Part shown: positions 1 through 7,983 of the stretch, piece by piece
How positions within the stretch are numbered: position 1 is the first letter of the stretch
Layout of the letters: the number at the start of each line of letters is the position of its first letter
Origin: Lentisphaeria bacterium
GTDB lineage: Bacteria; Verrucomicrobiota; Lentisphaeria; Victivallales; UBA1829
DNA length: 11,721 bases
NCBI GenBank assembly: GCA_017623265.1
Contig: JAGAPM010000216.1
Location: 1 to 11,721 of the forward strand
Direction: 5' to 3'
Made by a program: the position numbers and the translations under genes
Notes under the pieces: model-generated
Database searches by the model: none
What the model saw: the letters and a program-made list of their open reading frames with translations, nothing else
Told to the model about the DNA's origin: nothing

Positions 1-101
1 CCCGATCCGCCCTGCGCGACAGCATGCTGCCGTGCAGGGATCGCCTCCGGCGATCTGCCGCCGCCCTGTCCGCGCACCGGCATCCCGGGTGTATTTTCCG
101 G
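1..101. other. GC-rich palindromic stretch downstream of the HemW-like gene
   Basis: No gene is supported here. By hand count 68 of the first 90 bases are G or C (about 76%), far above the neighbouring coding DNA. It holds a 9-bp stem with one G-T wobble (10-18 with 31-39) enclosing the perfect 10-bp palindrome CAGCATGCTG (20-29), and directly after it a perfect 7-bp hairpin with a 3-base loop (39-45 with 49-55). Neither hairpin is followed by a T-run on either strand, so this is not a canonical rho-independent terminator. It could be an extragenic palindromic repeat, a structured RNA, or the edge of a neighbouring gene cut by the window. An ATG at 84-82 on the minus strand opens a frame to the edge but lacks a ribosome binding site. 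Confidence 0.45.
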
Positions 102-1208
102 TTACAGGATCAGCTGTTCTGCGATGGTATTCCAGAATTCGAGTCCGGTTTTTGTCGGACAACATTTTGCCGTATCGAACCGGATCAGCCCCTGGCCCTG
201 TAAATTTTTTAATATTCTTTCTGCTTCAGCGTCACACCAGATATCACATCCGGTTGCGGCGCTGAACGTTTCTTTTTTCCAGCCATTGACGGTACGCAGT
301 CCCATGATAAAGATTTCCCGCAGTCGTGCGGCACGGCTGATTCTGTCCCATTCGGGGGGAGCGCCGTTCAGCCATGCAGTCAGATCCGCCTGTTCGGTCC
401 AGCGGTCGGTTCCATCGAAGGATGTTGCAGAGGGACCGAGCCCCAGATAGGTTCCGCCGGACCAGACATTACAGTTATGTTCAGCCTCGTGATCTTTTTT
501 TGCATAGTTTGAGATCTCATAGCGTTCCATGCCGCCTTCCGCAAGGATATTTGCTGCGGTGTGCCACATATCGGATGCCAAATCATCATCTGCGGCTTTC
601 AGACCGTGAGCGATGGCGTATGGCGTGTTTTCCTCCGGCGTGAGGGCGTATGCAGAGAGATGCTCCACGCCCAGATCGACTGCCTGTTTCAGATCATCTT
701 CCCATTGTGCCAGTGTTTCGCCGGGCACGGCATACATGAGATCGATCCCGATATTTTTCAATCCGGCTTTGCAGAGATTTTTCATGGCGGGGAAGATCTT
801 TTCTGCGCTGACAGGATGTCTGCCGAGGACTTTCCGTTTTTCTTCCCGGAAACTCTGAACGCCCATGCTGATACGGTTTACATACTTTCCCAGGATGTCA
901 GCCCGTTCTGCAGTTATGGTTTCGGGATTTGCTTCACTGGTGATTTCGGCACCGGGCATGAGATGGATCTCCGCAAGCACGGTACGGAAGATTTTTTCCA
1001 GTAGATCCGGATCCGGTATGGTAGGTGTTCCGCCGCCGAAATAAAGAGTTTTCACCTGCTGCAAACGGTGGGTATTTTTCTCCAGATCGACTTTCAACTT
1101 TTCCAGCCAGCGTTCCTGCAGATCGCGGGAACTGTTTTCGATGGAATAAAAAGCGCAATAATCGCACTTTTTTTGACAGAAAGGGACGTGGATATAAAGA
1201 TTTTCCAT
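102..1208 (-). CDS. hemW: HemW-like radical SAM protein (coproporphyrinogen III oxidase family)
   Basis: This 368-residue cytoplasmic protein belongs to the HemN/HemW radical SAM family. The N-terminus carries the 4Fe-4S motif C11-x3-C15-x2-C18 (FCQKKCDYCAF), followed by the SAM-contacting GGGTPT at 58-63, SEANPET at about 91-97 and GVQSF at 116-120. HemN proper has an N-terminal extension before the cysteines; here the motif begins at residue 11, which fits HemW, a heme chaperone/insertion protein, rather than the oxygen-independent oxidase. The HemW heme-binding signature HNxxYW appears as HNCNVW (234-239), with the Tyr replaced by Val. The start codon shares its A with the stop of the SurA-like gene (TGATG) and has no strong ribosome site of its own, suggesting translational coupling. 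Such genes are often misannotated as hemN. Confidence 0.87.
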   Translation of the reverse strand: MENLYIHVPFCQKKCDYCAFYSIENSSRDLQERWLEKLKVDLEKNTHRLQQVKTLYFGGGTPTIPDPDLLEKIFRTVLAEIHLMPGAEITSEANPETITAERADILGKYVNRISMGVQSFREEKRKVLGRHPVSAEKIFPAMKNLCKAGLKNIGIDLMYAVPGETLAQWEDDLKQAVDLGVEHLSAYALTPEENTPYAIAHGLKAADDDLASDMWHTAANILAEGGMERYEISNYAKKDHEAEHNCNVWSGGTYLGLGPSATSFDGTDRWTEQADLTAWLNGAPPEWDRISRAARLREIFIMGLRTVNGWKKETFSAATGCDIWCDAEAERILKNLQGQGLIRFDTAKCCPTKTGLEFWNTIAEQLIL

Positions 1209-2194
1209 CAGATATAATATCGGATCAGTGCTTTTGCCCGGAGGCTGTTGCCGTATTCGGTACGTTTTTTCCGGATCGCCTCACGGCGGAGCTGTTCTTC
1301 CAGTTCGGGAGCTGCTTTTTCAAAGGGGATCGGTGTGGCAAGCTGCAGACTCTTGATCCGGATGAAAAAGATGGCTTCCACCGTTTCGATCGGTCCGACA
1401 ACATCACCGGATTTTTTATTTTTGAGTGCATTCTGAAATTCAGGACGCAGCTTCGGCAATTCAACGGAGTTGGTGAAACCGTTTCGCGGACCGTCAGAAT
1501 ATTCTTCCATCAAATTGATAAAGAGTTCTTCTCCGGAACCGGCGGAAAGGACAGAACTTAATTTTTCAGCCGTTTCCGGGGCAGTCGTACCGGAACGGGG
1601 ATTTTCTCTGTTCAATTGGATCATCTGAAATTCGACTTGTGCGGGATGTGTCCAACGGTCGATATTTTTCTGATATTCTTCATAAACATCTTTCGGGGTC
1701 ACGACCACCTGCTTATCACAATTCCGGATGAGGATCACATTGACAATGATCCGTTCGCGTATTTTCTTTTTCAGGTCCGCGAGGGTCATTCTGCTTTGTT
1801 TGAGTTGGAGTTCCAATTCTTTTCTGGTAAGACCGCCGAGCATTTTTGCGTGTTCATCAATCATGTTTTCAATCATCTGGTCCGGCACCTGAAACGGTTC
1901 TGCCTCGTATTCCTTGCAGATGAGACGGCGGGTGATGATATCTTCCAAAGCCGAGCGGCGGAGTTTTTCGATTTCCCGGTTCAACCGTTCCCCGGTGTAC
2001 ATGACCGCCAGTTCCTGTTCCAATGGTGCGGTTTCCTGAACCACATCCAGCAGCGTGACGGGCTGCCCGTTGATGGATGCCAACACGGAATTGATGCTTG
2101 TCCCGCCGGGAATGGACACGGTGTCGGCGGCGGAGAGCATCATAAGGCAGCCGGAGAGAAGCAGCAGGATCAGCAACGATTTTTTTGCGGTCAT
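1208..2194 (-). CDS. SurA/PpiC-like periplasmic chaperone (peptidylprolyl isomerase family)
   Basis: A 328-residue exported protein of the SurA/PrsA type, which helps fold outer-membrane or secreted proteins. A signal peptide is clear: MTAKK, then a hydrophobic run to about residue 22, with likely cleavage after LSA. An internal LSGC (13-16) is a possible lipobox, but hydrophobic residues follow it, so ordinary cleavage is preferred. Residues about 35-160 form a helical SurA N-terminal domain. Residues about 166-285 resemble a parvulin domain (VTPKDVYEEYQKN, YSDGPRNGF, SGDVVGPIET). The usual catalytic His of the parvulin 'HIL' strand is not visible (VEFQMIQL at 187-194), so isomerase activity may be absent and the role purely chaperone. 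A charged C-terminal helix follows. AAGGA at 2200-2204 supports the ATG. It is first in an operon with the HemW-like gene. Confidence 0.8.
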   Translation of the reverse strand: MTAKKSLLILLLLSGCLMMLSAADTVSIPGGTSINSVLASINGQPVTLLDVVQETAPLEQELAVMYTGERLNREIEKLRRSALEDIITRRLICKEYEAEPFQVPDQMIENMIDEHAKMLGGLTRKELELQLKQSRMTLADLKKKIRERIIVNVILIRNCDKQVVVTPKDVYEEYQKNIDRWTHPAQVEFQMIQLNRENPRSGTTAPETAEKLSSVLSAGSGEELFINLMEEYSDGPRNGFTNSVELPKLRPEFQNALKNKKSGDVVGPIETVEAIFFIRIKSLQLATPIPFEKAAPELEEQLRREAIRKKRTEYGNSLRAKALIRYYI

Positions 2195-2225
2195 TTTTAT
2201 CCTTTCGGCACGGTTGTTTTTTTGT

Positions 2226-2253
2226 AATATAGCATGGGATCTTTACTTGTCAA
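2226..2253 (-). promoter_or_regulatory. Sigma70-type promoter of the surA-like/hemW operon
   Basis: Read on the minus strand, a perfect -35 box TTGACA (2253-2248) is followed after 16 bp by TATATT (2231-2226), a 5/6 match to the -10 consensus. Transcription would start near 2219, giving a leader of about 25 nt with AAGGA just before the ATG at 2194. The -35 box overlaps the TGA stop of the upstream membrane-protein gene. Box matches are seen directly; activity is inferred. Confidence 0.65.
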
Positions 2254-4091
2254 ACCGGCAGTATCAAAAACAAACCGGCAGCGGTCAGTGCGACAGACAT
2301 TCCGGCAAAGATCCATACTTTCGGATAGATCCGGGATTCCGGAGGCAATTCCGGTGTTTCCCGGTTCAGACATGTGTTTAACACCATCGCTGCGATCATG
2401 GTAGCGGCGGCAGGCAGATTCCAGCCCAGCAGGATCAATGCAACAATGATCAGCAGAGGCAGGCACTGATATTTTGTCCATCGTTCCTTCCCCGCAGTAA
2501 GCATGAGAAACAGGAATGTGGAGCAGAAAACGGTGGAAAGAGTCGGGAGAAGAGAAAAGAACGGTCCGCAGCCCATTGCCGTTCCGACGAGGATCGAACC
2601 GGCAAGCAGCATCATCACCAACAGTCCTGCCTCAAACGCTTTGAAACAGGGCTTATGTACCGGTTTCCACGAAATAAAATAGCGGAGGAGCAAATAGATC
2701 ACGAGCAGAACCGCCAATACAGGAGCATGCCATTTTACCAGAAAGACGAAAAATGCAGCCTGCTCCGGAGGATCTTTCAGTTGCAACAGTTCCGGATGGA
2801 ACGGTCTGCTTACCCGGTCCGTATTCTGCGGGGGAAATTCATCAGAGAGCAATGCGGGGAAAACGAGCTGCATCACTTCCTTGTATCCGGCGAGAGAGTC
2901 GGGGAGATTCTCCATCAGAGCTGCGCTGTCCAACAGCGGATCTTTCCGGTCTTTCCGGCAGATAAAGAGAGCGCCGGAGCCCATGGGCAGCCATGCTGGT
3001 CTTCCAGTCAACTTCCCTTCTTTGTCTTTGACGGGGGCAGGCATGGCGTTGAACAGGATCCTGTTCTGTTCCTCGTTCCCACCTGCGTACACGGCAAGAA
3101 CCCCGTGTTCCGGCAGACGGTCAAAGATCTGCCGGAAAAATGTGGCAGTGGAAAGAAATGCTGCCGAGCGTTCGGTGGGGACAGGAGGAGCCAGAAAGAC
3201 AACATCGGACTCGCCGATGAAGTCCGGGATCTCTGCCGGCGTGAAAAAGTCCGGACGGGTGAATGGCAAAAGTCTTTGTGAGTTTTGAGCGAGATCGGTG
3301 TACATGTTGCGGATCTCTGCGGATAAACCGTATTCTTTCAAGTGGGAGAGAAGCCGGGTAACCGGAAACGGTTCATGTTCAACCGCCGTGATCCGGACTG
3401 CGGTGTCATCGGAACGTTTTTCCTGACATATCGCCGCCAGCAGAGAAATGAAATACTGTTCCTGCTCAATAGGACGGAGCCGGTGTTTCTGTTGAAAATG
3501 GATCGTTTCCTGCCGGGGTGTATTTCTCAACAGAACGCAGGAAGACAGGATCAGACACCCCAATGCAAGTAACAGGTGAATCCCGGTGAGGATCTTCTGT
3601 TGTTTGCCCCGTACCCCTGCGGCAAAATAAGCACAAAGGAGGCAGAACTGTGCAATCGGCAGCAGAATAAAATTCAGATAACGGATCATTTGCCGGGACG
3701 GAGAAAAAAGCAACCCTGCCGCAATCACTCCGAGAAGAATGGGGACCATGATCCCTTTGTTCCCGGGAATTCCGGCAAAGACCATACCGGCTAAAATGCA
3801 AAGCAGGATCAATTCTGCGCCGTTCAGTAAGGTGGGCGGGATCAGGGTGCTGCAAGTCAGGAGTGCAAAGAAAATCGTGTGGAGAAAAAGACGGTCCGGT
3901 CTGCTCCAGTTTTTCCGGTGCAGAAAGATCCCGATCGCCAGTGCAGCGAAAGCGGCAGGGACCACAGCAAACGCTGTGACTTCAGAACAACCGGCTGTCT
4001 GCAGGTAGAAGATCCGGTAGAAGATCTGACTTGCCAGAAGCAGTGCCGGCACAAAACAGAGGGCTTTTTCAGAGATCGTAAGGCGTAACAT
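2250..4091 (-). CDS. Polytopic membrane protein with a degenerate spermidine-synthase-like domain
   Basis: This 613-residue protein has about seven hydrophobic segments at residues 10-188, a soluble domain at about 190-445, and five or six more membrane segments to the C-terminus. The soluble part resembles the synthase domain of membrane-fused spermidine synthase-like proteins: ITAVEHEP (234-241), a DVVFLAPPVPT strand (296-306) leading to ATFFRQIF and HGVLAVY (329-335), and a late NTDRVSRPF (423-431) like the NTD-x-x-P motif of that family. The glycine-rich SAM-binding loop expected just before ITAVEHEP is not visible, so catalysis is doubtful. The ATG at 4091 is the first possible start, because an in-frame TAA lies two codons upstream. 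No good Shine-Dalgarno precedes it. Family placement rests on motif resemblance; function is unknown. It has 55 bp to the next gene and follows a terminator. Confidence 0.6.
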   Translation of the reverse strand: MLRLTISEKALCFVPALLLASQIFYRIFYLQTAGCSEVTAFAVVPAAFAALAIGIFLHRKNWSRPDRLFLHTIFFALLTCSTLIPPTLLNGAELILLCILAGMVFAGIPGNKGIMVPILLGVIAAGLLFSPSRQMIRYLNFILLPIAQFCLLCAYFAAGVRGKQQKILTGIHLLLALGCLILSSCVLLRNTPRQETIHFQQKHRLRPIEQEQYFISLLAAICQEKRSDDTAVRITAVEHEPFPVTRLLSHLKEYGLSAEIRNMYTDLAQNSQRLLPFTRPDFFTPAEIPDFIGESDVVFLAPPVPTERSAAFLSTATFFRQIFDRLPEHGVLAVYAGGNEEQNRILFNAMPAPVKDKEGKLTGRPAWLPMGSGALFICRKDRKDPLLDSAALMENLPDSLAGYKEVMQLVFPALLSDEFPPQNTDRVSRPFHPELLQLKDPPEQAAFFVFLVKWHAPVLAVLLVIYLLLRYFISWKPVHKPCFKAFEAGLLVMMLLAGSILVGTAMGCGPFFSLLPTLSTVFCSTFLFLMLTAGKERWTKYQCLPLLIIVALILLGWNLPAAATMIAAMVLNTCLNRETPELPPESRIYPKVWIFAGMSVALTAAGLFLILPV

Positions 4092-4121
4092 GAATTACAG
4101 AAAACTGGTTCCAAAAGACGG

Positions 4122-4152
4122 AAAAAGCCGTCTTGTCAGTGAGACAAACGGC
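4122..4152 (-). terminator. Rho-independent terminator after the LysM lipoprotein gene
   Basis: On the minus strand GCCGTTTGTC, a 5-base loop and GACAAGACGGC form a 10-bp stem with one bulged G, followed at once by TTTTT (4126-4122). It lies 28 bases past the LysM stop codon. A-rich bases on its upstream side could let it work in the other direction too, but no plus-strand gene ends here. It sits only 30 bp upstream of the membrane-protein start. Confidence 0.8.
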
Positions 4153-4179
4153 ATTTTTCTGTTTTTGCATTAAAATAGA

Positions 4180-5331
4180 TTACTGCTGACGTTCGGGATC
4201 GATAAAGACCTTGATTTTCGTGCCTTCCGTCAGTGCCGAATCAGCAGCAAGACCGGGGTTCAGTGCAAGGATGCTGGCAACAGAACGACCGTTGATCCGG
4301 GCAAAGTCTTCCACAGAAAGATTTTTTTCCACTTTCAAGACCATGACATCCCAGCTTTCCACAACGGGGGCGAGTTTCTTGGGTGCAGGTTTCTTTGCAG
4401 CGGGCTTGGCAGCGTTTTCCGCTGCAGGATTGGCGAAATCCGTGCCGAAGATGTCATCGTTATCCATGGAGGGGGCAGCGGGAACTTCTTTGCTGTCCGA
4501 CTTCTTAGCAGGCGAAGGAGCGGCTTCCGGCTTCTTTTCGGGTGCGGGAGCGGCTTCTGTTTTCTTCGCAGCCGGAGTTTTTGCGCCGGGCTTTTTCACC
4601 TTATCCAGCGGAATCACCAATTTCTGACCGATCTTCAGAGTGGAGTTGACATCAATCTTGTTTGCCTTTGCGATCTCGTAATAGGAGACTTTATATTTCA
4701 CCCCCAGTTTACTGAGCATATCGCCCTTCTTGACCACATGGATCACGGTTTTGGCATCTGCAGTTTCAACCGGTTTCTTTTCGGTCTCTTCTGCCGGTTT
4801 CTTCTCGGGTTCTTTCACCGGTTCTTCCTTCTTGGGAACGGGAACGTTCTTCACATCATCCACTTTTTTCGCATCCTTGAGGGCAACTTTGTCTGCAGGA
4901 ATGAAGATGACCTGACCGGCGGTCAGCTTTGCGGAGACAGCGAGACCATTGCGGCTTGCGATATCCTTATCGGAGACACCGAAGACCCGGGAAAGATCAG
5001 CAAGGGTTTCGCCTTTCTGAACGGTATATGCAATATCCGGCGTGGTGGGGATATTTTCATCGGGCTTGAGAACCGGTTTGAGTTCGGGTTTGGCTTCCGG
5101 CTTTGCAGCAGGTTCGACTGCCGGTTTGAGATCGGGCTTGACCTCGGGGGTGACTTCCGGTTTCGCCGGTTCGGGCTTGACTTCGGGCTTGACTTCCGGA
5201 ACCGGGACGGGTTTTTCCAGATAAAAGTCAGTGGGGGGATCTCCGGCGACCCAGTTGGGGGAGCAGCCAGCAGTCAAAGCGGTCAAGCCGCAGACAGCGG
5301 CGGTAATGAAAAGATTTCTTTTTTTGTTCAC
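4180..5331 (-). CDS. LysM-domain lipoprotein with a Pro/Lys/Glu-rich spacer
   Basis: A 383-residue envelope protein. I choose the GTG at 5331 because GGAGGT (5341-5336) lies 4 bases upstream and the product then begins with a lipoprotein signal: MNKKRN, a hydrophobic stretch and LTAGC with Cys23 as the lipidation site. An in-frame ATG at 5397 would add 22 residues that spoil the signal. After Cys23 comes a Pro-Glu-Val-Lys-type repeat spacer (about 42-91), LysM 1 (about 101-146, YTVQKGETL), a Lys/Pro/Glu linker, LysM 2 (about 196-242, HVVKKGDML), an Ala/Pro/Lys linker, and a diverged third LysM-like unit (about 327-377). LysM binds N-acetylglucosamine glycans, so the protein probably holds to peptidoglycan from a membrane anchor. 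No catalytic domain is seen. A probable own promoter and a terminator flank it. Confidence 0.85.
   Translation of the reverse strand: MNKKRNLFITAAVCGLTALTAGCSPNWVAGDPPTDFYLEKPVPVPEVKPEVKPEPAKPEVTPEVKPDLKPAVEPAAKPEAKPELKPVLKPDENIPTTPDIAYTVQKGETLADLSRVFGVSDKDIASRNGLAVSAKLTAGQVIFIPADKVALKDAKKVDDVKNVPVPKKEEPVKEPEKKPAEETEKKPVETADAKTVIHVVKKGDMLSKLGVKYKVSYYEIAKANKIDVNSTLKIGQKLVIPLDKVKKPGAKTPAAKKTEAAPAPEKKPEAAPSPAKKSDSKEVPAAPSMDNDDIFGTDFANPAAENAAKPAAKKPAPKKLAPVVESWDVMVLKVEKNLSVEDFARINGRSVASILALNPGLAADSALTEGTKIKVFIDPERQQ
5059..5208 (-). repeat. In-gene repeats encoding the Pro/Lys/Glu/Val spacer
   Basis: Residues 42-91 of the LysM lipoprotein are built from short degenerate units such as PEVKP, PELKP and PEAKP, giving a repetitive DNA tract of related 12-15 base units. 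Such a stretch is probably an extended periplasmic spacer and can change in length by slippage or recombination. Confidence 0.7.
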
Positions 5332-5335
5332 GGTA

Positions 5336-5341
5336 ACCTCC
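5336..5341 (-). promoter_or_regulatory. Ribosome binding site that fixes the LysM lipoprotein start
   Basis: The minus-strand GGAGGT ends 4 bases before the GTG at 5331-5329. This near-perfect Shine-Dalgarno, with the lipoprotein signal that follows, argues for the GTG start over the upstream ATG at 5397. Confidence 0.75.
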
Positions 5342-5385
5342 GTTATGTAAGAATGTTTTTTTGATAGTTGCAATGTCATCTCTAT

Positions 5386-5413
5386 ATAGTAAAGCAAATC
5401 TTGAAATTTTCAA
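5386..5413 (-). promoter_or_regulatory. Probable promoter of the LysM lipoprotein gene
   Basis: On the minus strand TTGAAA (5413-5408) is followed after 16 bp by TACTAT (5391-5386); an overlapping TATATA (5388-5383) is an alternative -10. The -35 box overlaps the M16 stop codon. Transcription would start near 5379, downstream of the alternative ATG at 5397, which agrees with the GTG start. Boxes are partial matches only. Confidence 0.4.
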
Positions 5414-7983
5414 TACTTGATTTGAGGAAAATCGCAAAAATTTTCGGGAGAAACGGCAGTCATGACCCGGAGAGGCTGTCCGAGCAGGGCTTCAGCGGCG
5501 CTGTTCATATCTTCCAGCGTCAGTTGTTCCGCCTCTTCCCGCTGCTGCCAGATCCGTGCGGCACCTTTGCCCCGGTATTCGTCCGTTGCGCAGTTTTCAG
5601 CCAGTTTGCCGGTATCCTGCATTTTGTCAGCAATCTCGAAACGGACTTTTGCCACAGCGGCTTCAAATTCCTCTTGATCGAACCCCTGTTCCACCCGGAA
5701 TTTCCGTTCTTCCTCAAAGAGCGTCAGAACTTCTTTTTCTGCGCCGGGTTTTGTCCCTGCAAGGTAGGTCATGTACGAAGCATGATCGGTGAGGGAGGGT
5801 GAGAGCGCAGTGTAATACGCAAGTCCCCGTTCCTCACGAACGGTTTTGAAAAGACGGGATGCCATGCCGTTTGAAGCGATCAGGACCAGGGAATCCGCCA
5901 GCTGATAGTCCCCGCAGGTCTTCAGGGGGAAACCGTACATGACAACGGACTGGGCTTTCTCCATGGTTTTTGTCACGGTTTTTATGCCGGACTTTCCGGA
6001 ATGATCCGCCACGGGTGCAGTCATGATTTCTTTGCTCCACGGAACGGCGCTGAAGATTTCCCGGATCGTGTTCAGAGCTTCATCTTCCGTGATTGATCCG
6101 GCGACAGCCGCCACGGTCTGGGTGGGGGAGAGGATCCTGTGATAGAAATCTGCCACGTCTTCGCGTTTCATCCGTTTCAGCGAAGCCAGATCATCTTCTT
6201 CCGTCATTCCCAGCGGGTGTCCGTTGAGGATCGCAGCGCGGGTCAGCATTTTTGCCACGGTACGGGGTTCGGCGAGATCGCTTTCCAGATCCCGCTGCAG
6301 CATACCGTTTTCCCGTTCAAACACATCCTGTGCCAGAAGCGGTTCGCTGAACATACTTTTCAGGAGACCGGTCATAACGGGAAGCTGACTCTTCATGCAG
6401 CTGGCAGTGATTTTGATGTAATACGTTCTGTTCTCAACCGAAAGTTCCATGGCATTGTCATCCAGCAGCGAATCAAATATTTCTTCAGAATATTTTTCTG
6501 TGCCGCAGGTGAGCATGGCGGTGAGCAGTTCGGAAACACCGGCGTTTTCTTTTGTTTCATAAACATTTCCACCGGGGAGACAGAAGGAGAAATGCACCAA
6601 CGGCAGAGAATGGTCTTCGATCGTGATGAGCCGTTGTCCTGCTGGAAGAGTTTTGACTTCCGGCGGCGAAAATGTTTTTGTGCATCCGGTGGTATGTTTT
6701 TGCTTTTTCCGTTCGTTTTCGGGCATCTGAAGGACCAGTGTTTCCCCGGCGCTGCCGTGGTACTTTTCCGCTGTCTCCATGATCTCTTCCCGGGAGACGG
6801 AGCGGACCAGTTCGGGGTAGTGCTCCAGTTCCTCCAGCGGTTTGTTTTCAACGAACCGGTTGGAAATGAGTCTGCCCAGTCCCCGGTTGCTGCGGAGAAT
6901 ATCCCAGAAGCCCCGTTCAATTCCGGTAGCGATCCGGTCAAGTTCGTTTTGTTCCACGGGTTCCTGTTTCAGCGTGTTCAGGATCGACCGGATGCCCTCG
7001 ACTGTCTTTTCCGCATTTTCCGGAGCGGACACGGCAAGGATGGTGGAAAGAGCGCTTTCCTGTGCGTCAAAACGACTGGTAACGATTTCATCGGCGATCT
7101 GCTGTTTTGTGATCAATTCCCGTACGAGCCGTGCACTTTCTGAGCCGGCAAGGACCTTGCTGAAGACTTCCTGCACGATCTTGTCTTTCTGTGTCCGGTT
7201 CGGTTCTTTGTAGGCGAATGCGATCCAGCCCAGCGGATTGTTGTAGTAGGTCTGTTCAAAACGGGCGGAAGTCTGTGCCGGTTCAGCGGGCAGAACGGGT
7301 TCGTCCAGTCTGCCGAGGCGCCAGCCGGATGCGAGGTTTTTCAGATGTTCGATGACCGGCTCCGGTTCCACATCTCCGGCGATGACGAAAGCGGTGCGGG
7401 ATGGGGAATAGCGCAGATCATAATATGCTTTCATGCGTTCCCGGTCCACTTCCCGGATCTTTTCATCGTATCCGATAATGGGGATTCGTGCCGGATAGCG
7501 CAAGAATGCCGTTTTGAGCATGGTCTCATAAAGAAGAGTGTACGGGTTGTCAATGCGCATGGCGCTTTCCCGCAGGATCACATTCTTTTCATGCTGAAAC
7601 CGTTCTTCGGGGAAGAGGGGACGGGCGATCATGCCGTAAAGCATATCCAATGCCTCATTTACGGCGAAGGGCGGCACTTCCATGTAATATTGGGTGGAGT
7701 TGTAGCCGGTACTGGCATTGAGATTCCCTCCGAGTGCATTGACCCGGTCGGCGATGTCCGTGTGACCCGGGTGGGTTTCCGTGCCGGAAAAGACCATGTG
7801 TTCGAGAAAATGAGAAAGCCCGCAGCCTAGGAATTCCCCTTCATGGATGCTTCCCGTCCGGACAACAGCCTGCGTGAAGACCGTGCCGCTTCCGGGACGG
7901 GGGTATACATAGATCTTCAATCCGTTCGGCAGTTCGGCACAAATGGTTTTTTCCGCAATGGATGGCGTGCTGTTCTGCATCAT
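5410..7983 (-). CDS. M16 family zinc metallopeptidase, fused two-domain form
   Basis: An 857-residue insulinase/pitrilysin-superfamily protein. The inverted zinc motif HFLEH (58-62) supplies His58, catalytic Glu61 and His62. Glu139 in NVILRE lies exactly 76 residues further on, giving the HxxEHx76E signature of an active peptidase. The second half repeats the fold without a zinc motif and carries the substrate-side signature RLFKTVREERGLAYY (about 710-724) with the conserved Arg and Tyr. Both M16 domains are therefore on one chain rather than two subunits as in M16B heterodimers. No signal peptide is seen, so it is probably cytoplasmic, degrading peptides or targeting sequences; the substrate is unknown. 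GGAGGTG lies 5 bases upstream of the ATG at 7983, and the upstream gene's TGA lies within ATGATG at its start, implying translational coupling. A second ATG at 7980 is possible. Confidence 0.92.
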   Translation of the reverse strand: MMQNSTPSIAEKTICAELPNGLKIYVYPRPGSGTVFTQAVVRTGSIHEGEFLGCGLSHFLEHMVFSGTETHPGHTDIADRVNALGGNLNASTGYNSTQYYMEVPPFAVNEALDMLYGMIARPLFPEERFQHEKNVILRESAMRIDNPYTLLYETMLKTAFLRYPARIPIIGYDEKIREVDRERMKAYYDLRYSPSRTAFVIAGDVEPEPVIEHLKNLASGWRLGRLDEPVLPAEPAQTSARFEQTYYNNPLGWIAFAYKEPNRTQKDKIVQEVFSKVLAGSESARLVRELITKQQIADEIVTSRFDAQESALSTILAVSAPENAEKTVEGIRSILNTLKQEPVEQNELDRIATGIERGFWDILRSNRGLGRLISNRFVENKPLEELEHYPELVRSVSREEIMETAEKYHGSAGETLVLQMPENERKKQKHTTGCTKTFSPPEVKTLPAGQRLITIEDHSLPLVHFSFCLPGGNVYETKENAGVSELLTAMLTCGTEKYSEEIFDSLLDDNAMELSVENRTYYIKITASCMKSQLPVMTGLLKSMFSEPLLAQDVFERENGMLQRDLESDLAEPRTVAKMLTRAAILNGHPLGMTEEDDLASLKRMKREDVADFYHRILSPTQTVAAVAGSITEDEALNTIREIFSAVPWSKEIMTAPVADHSGKSGIKTVTKTMEKAQSVVMYGFPLKTCGDYQLADSLVLIASNGMASRLFKTVREERGLAYYTALSPSLTDHASYMTYLAGTKPGAEKEVLTLFEEERKFRVEQGFDQEEFEAAVAKVRFEIADKMQDTGKLAENCATDEYRGKGAARIWQQREEAEQLTLEDMNSAAEALLGQPLRVMTAVSPENFCDFPQIKY

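Noticed and set aside
32..265. A 77-codon plus-strand frame running from the GC-rich edge into the HemW-like gene
   Set aside because: The second half is antisense to the conserved C-terminus of the HemW-like protein, and no ribosome site or familiar sequence is seen.
5332..5397. Upstream ATG (5397) as the start of the LysM lipoprotein
   Set aside because: The 22 extra residues precede the lipoprotein signal and would mask it, no ribosome site fits, and the probable promoter starts transcription downstream of it.
6139..7143. A 334-codon plus-strand frame inside the M16 peptidase gene
   Set aside because: It lies antisense to a gene with an exact HxxEHx76E motif, and the translation has no recognisable domain.
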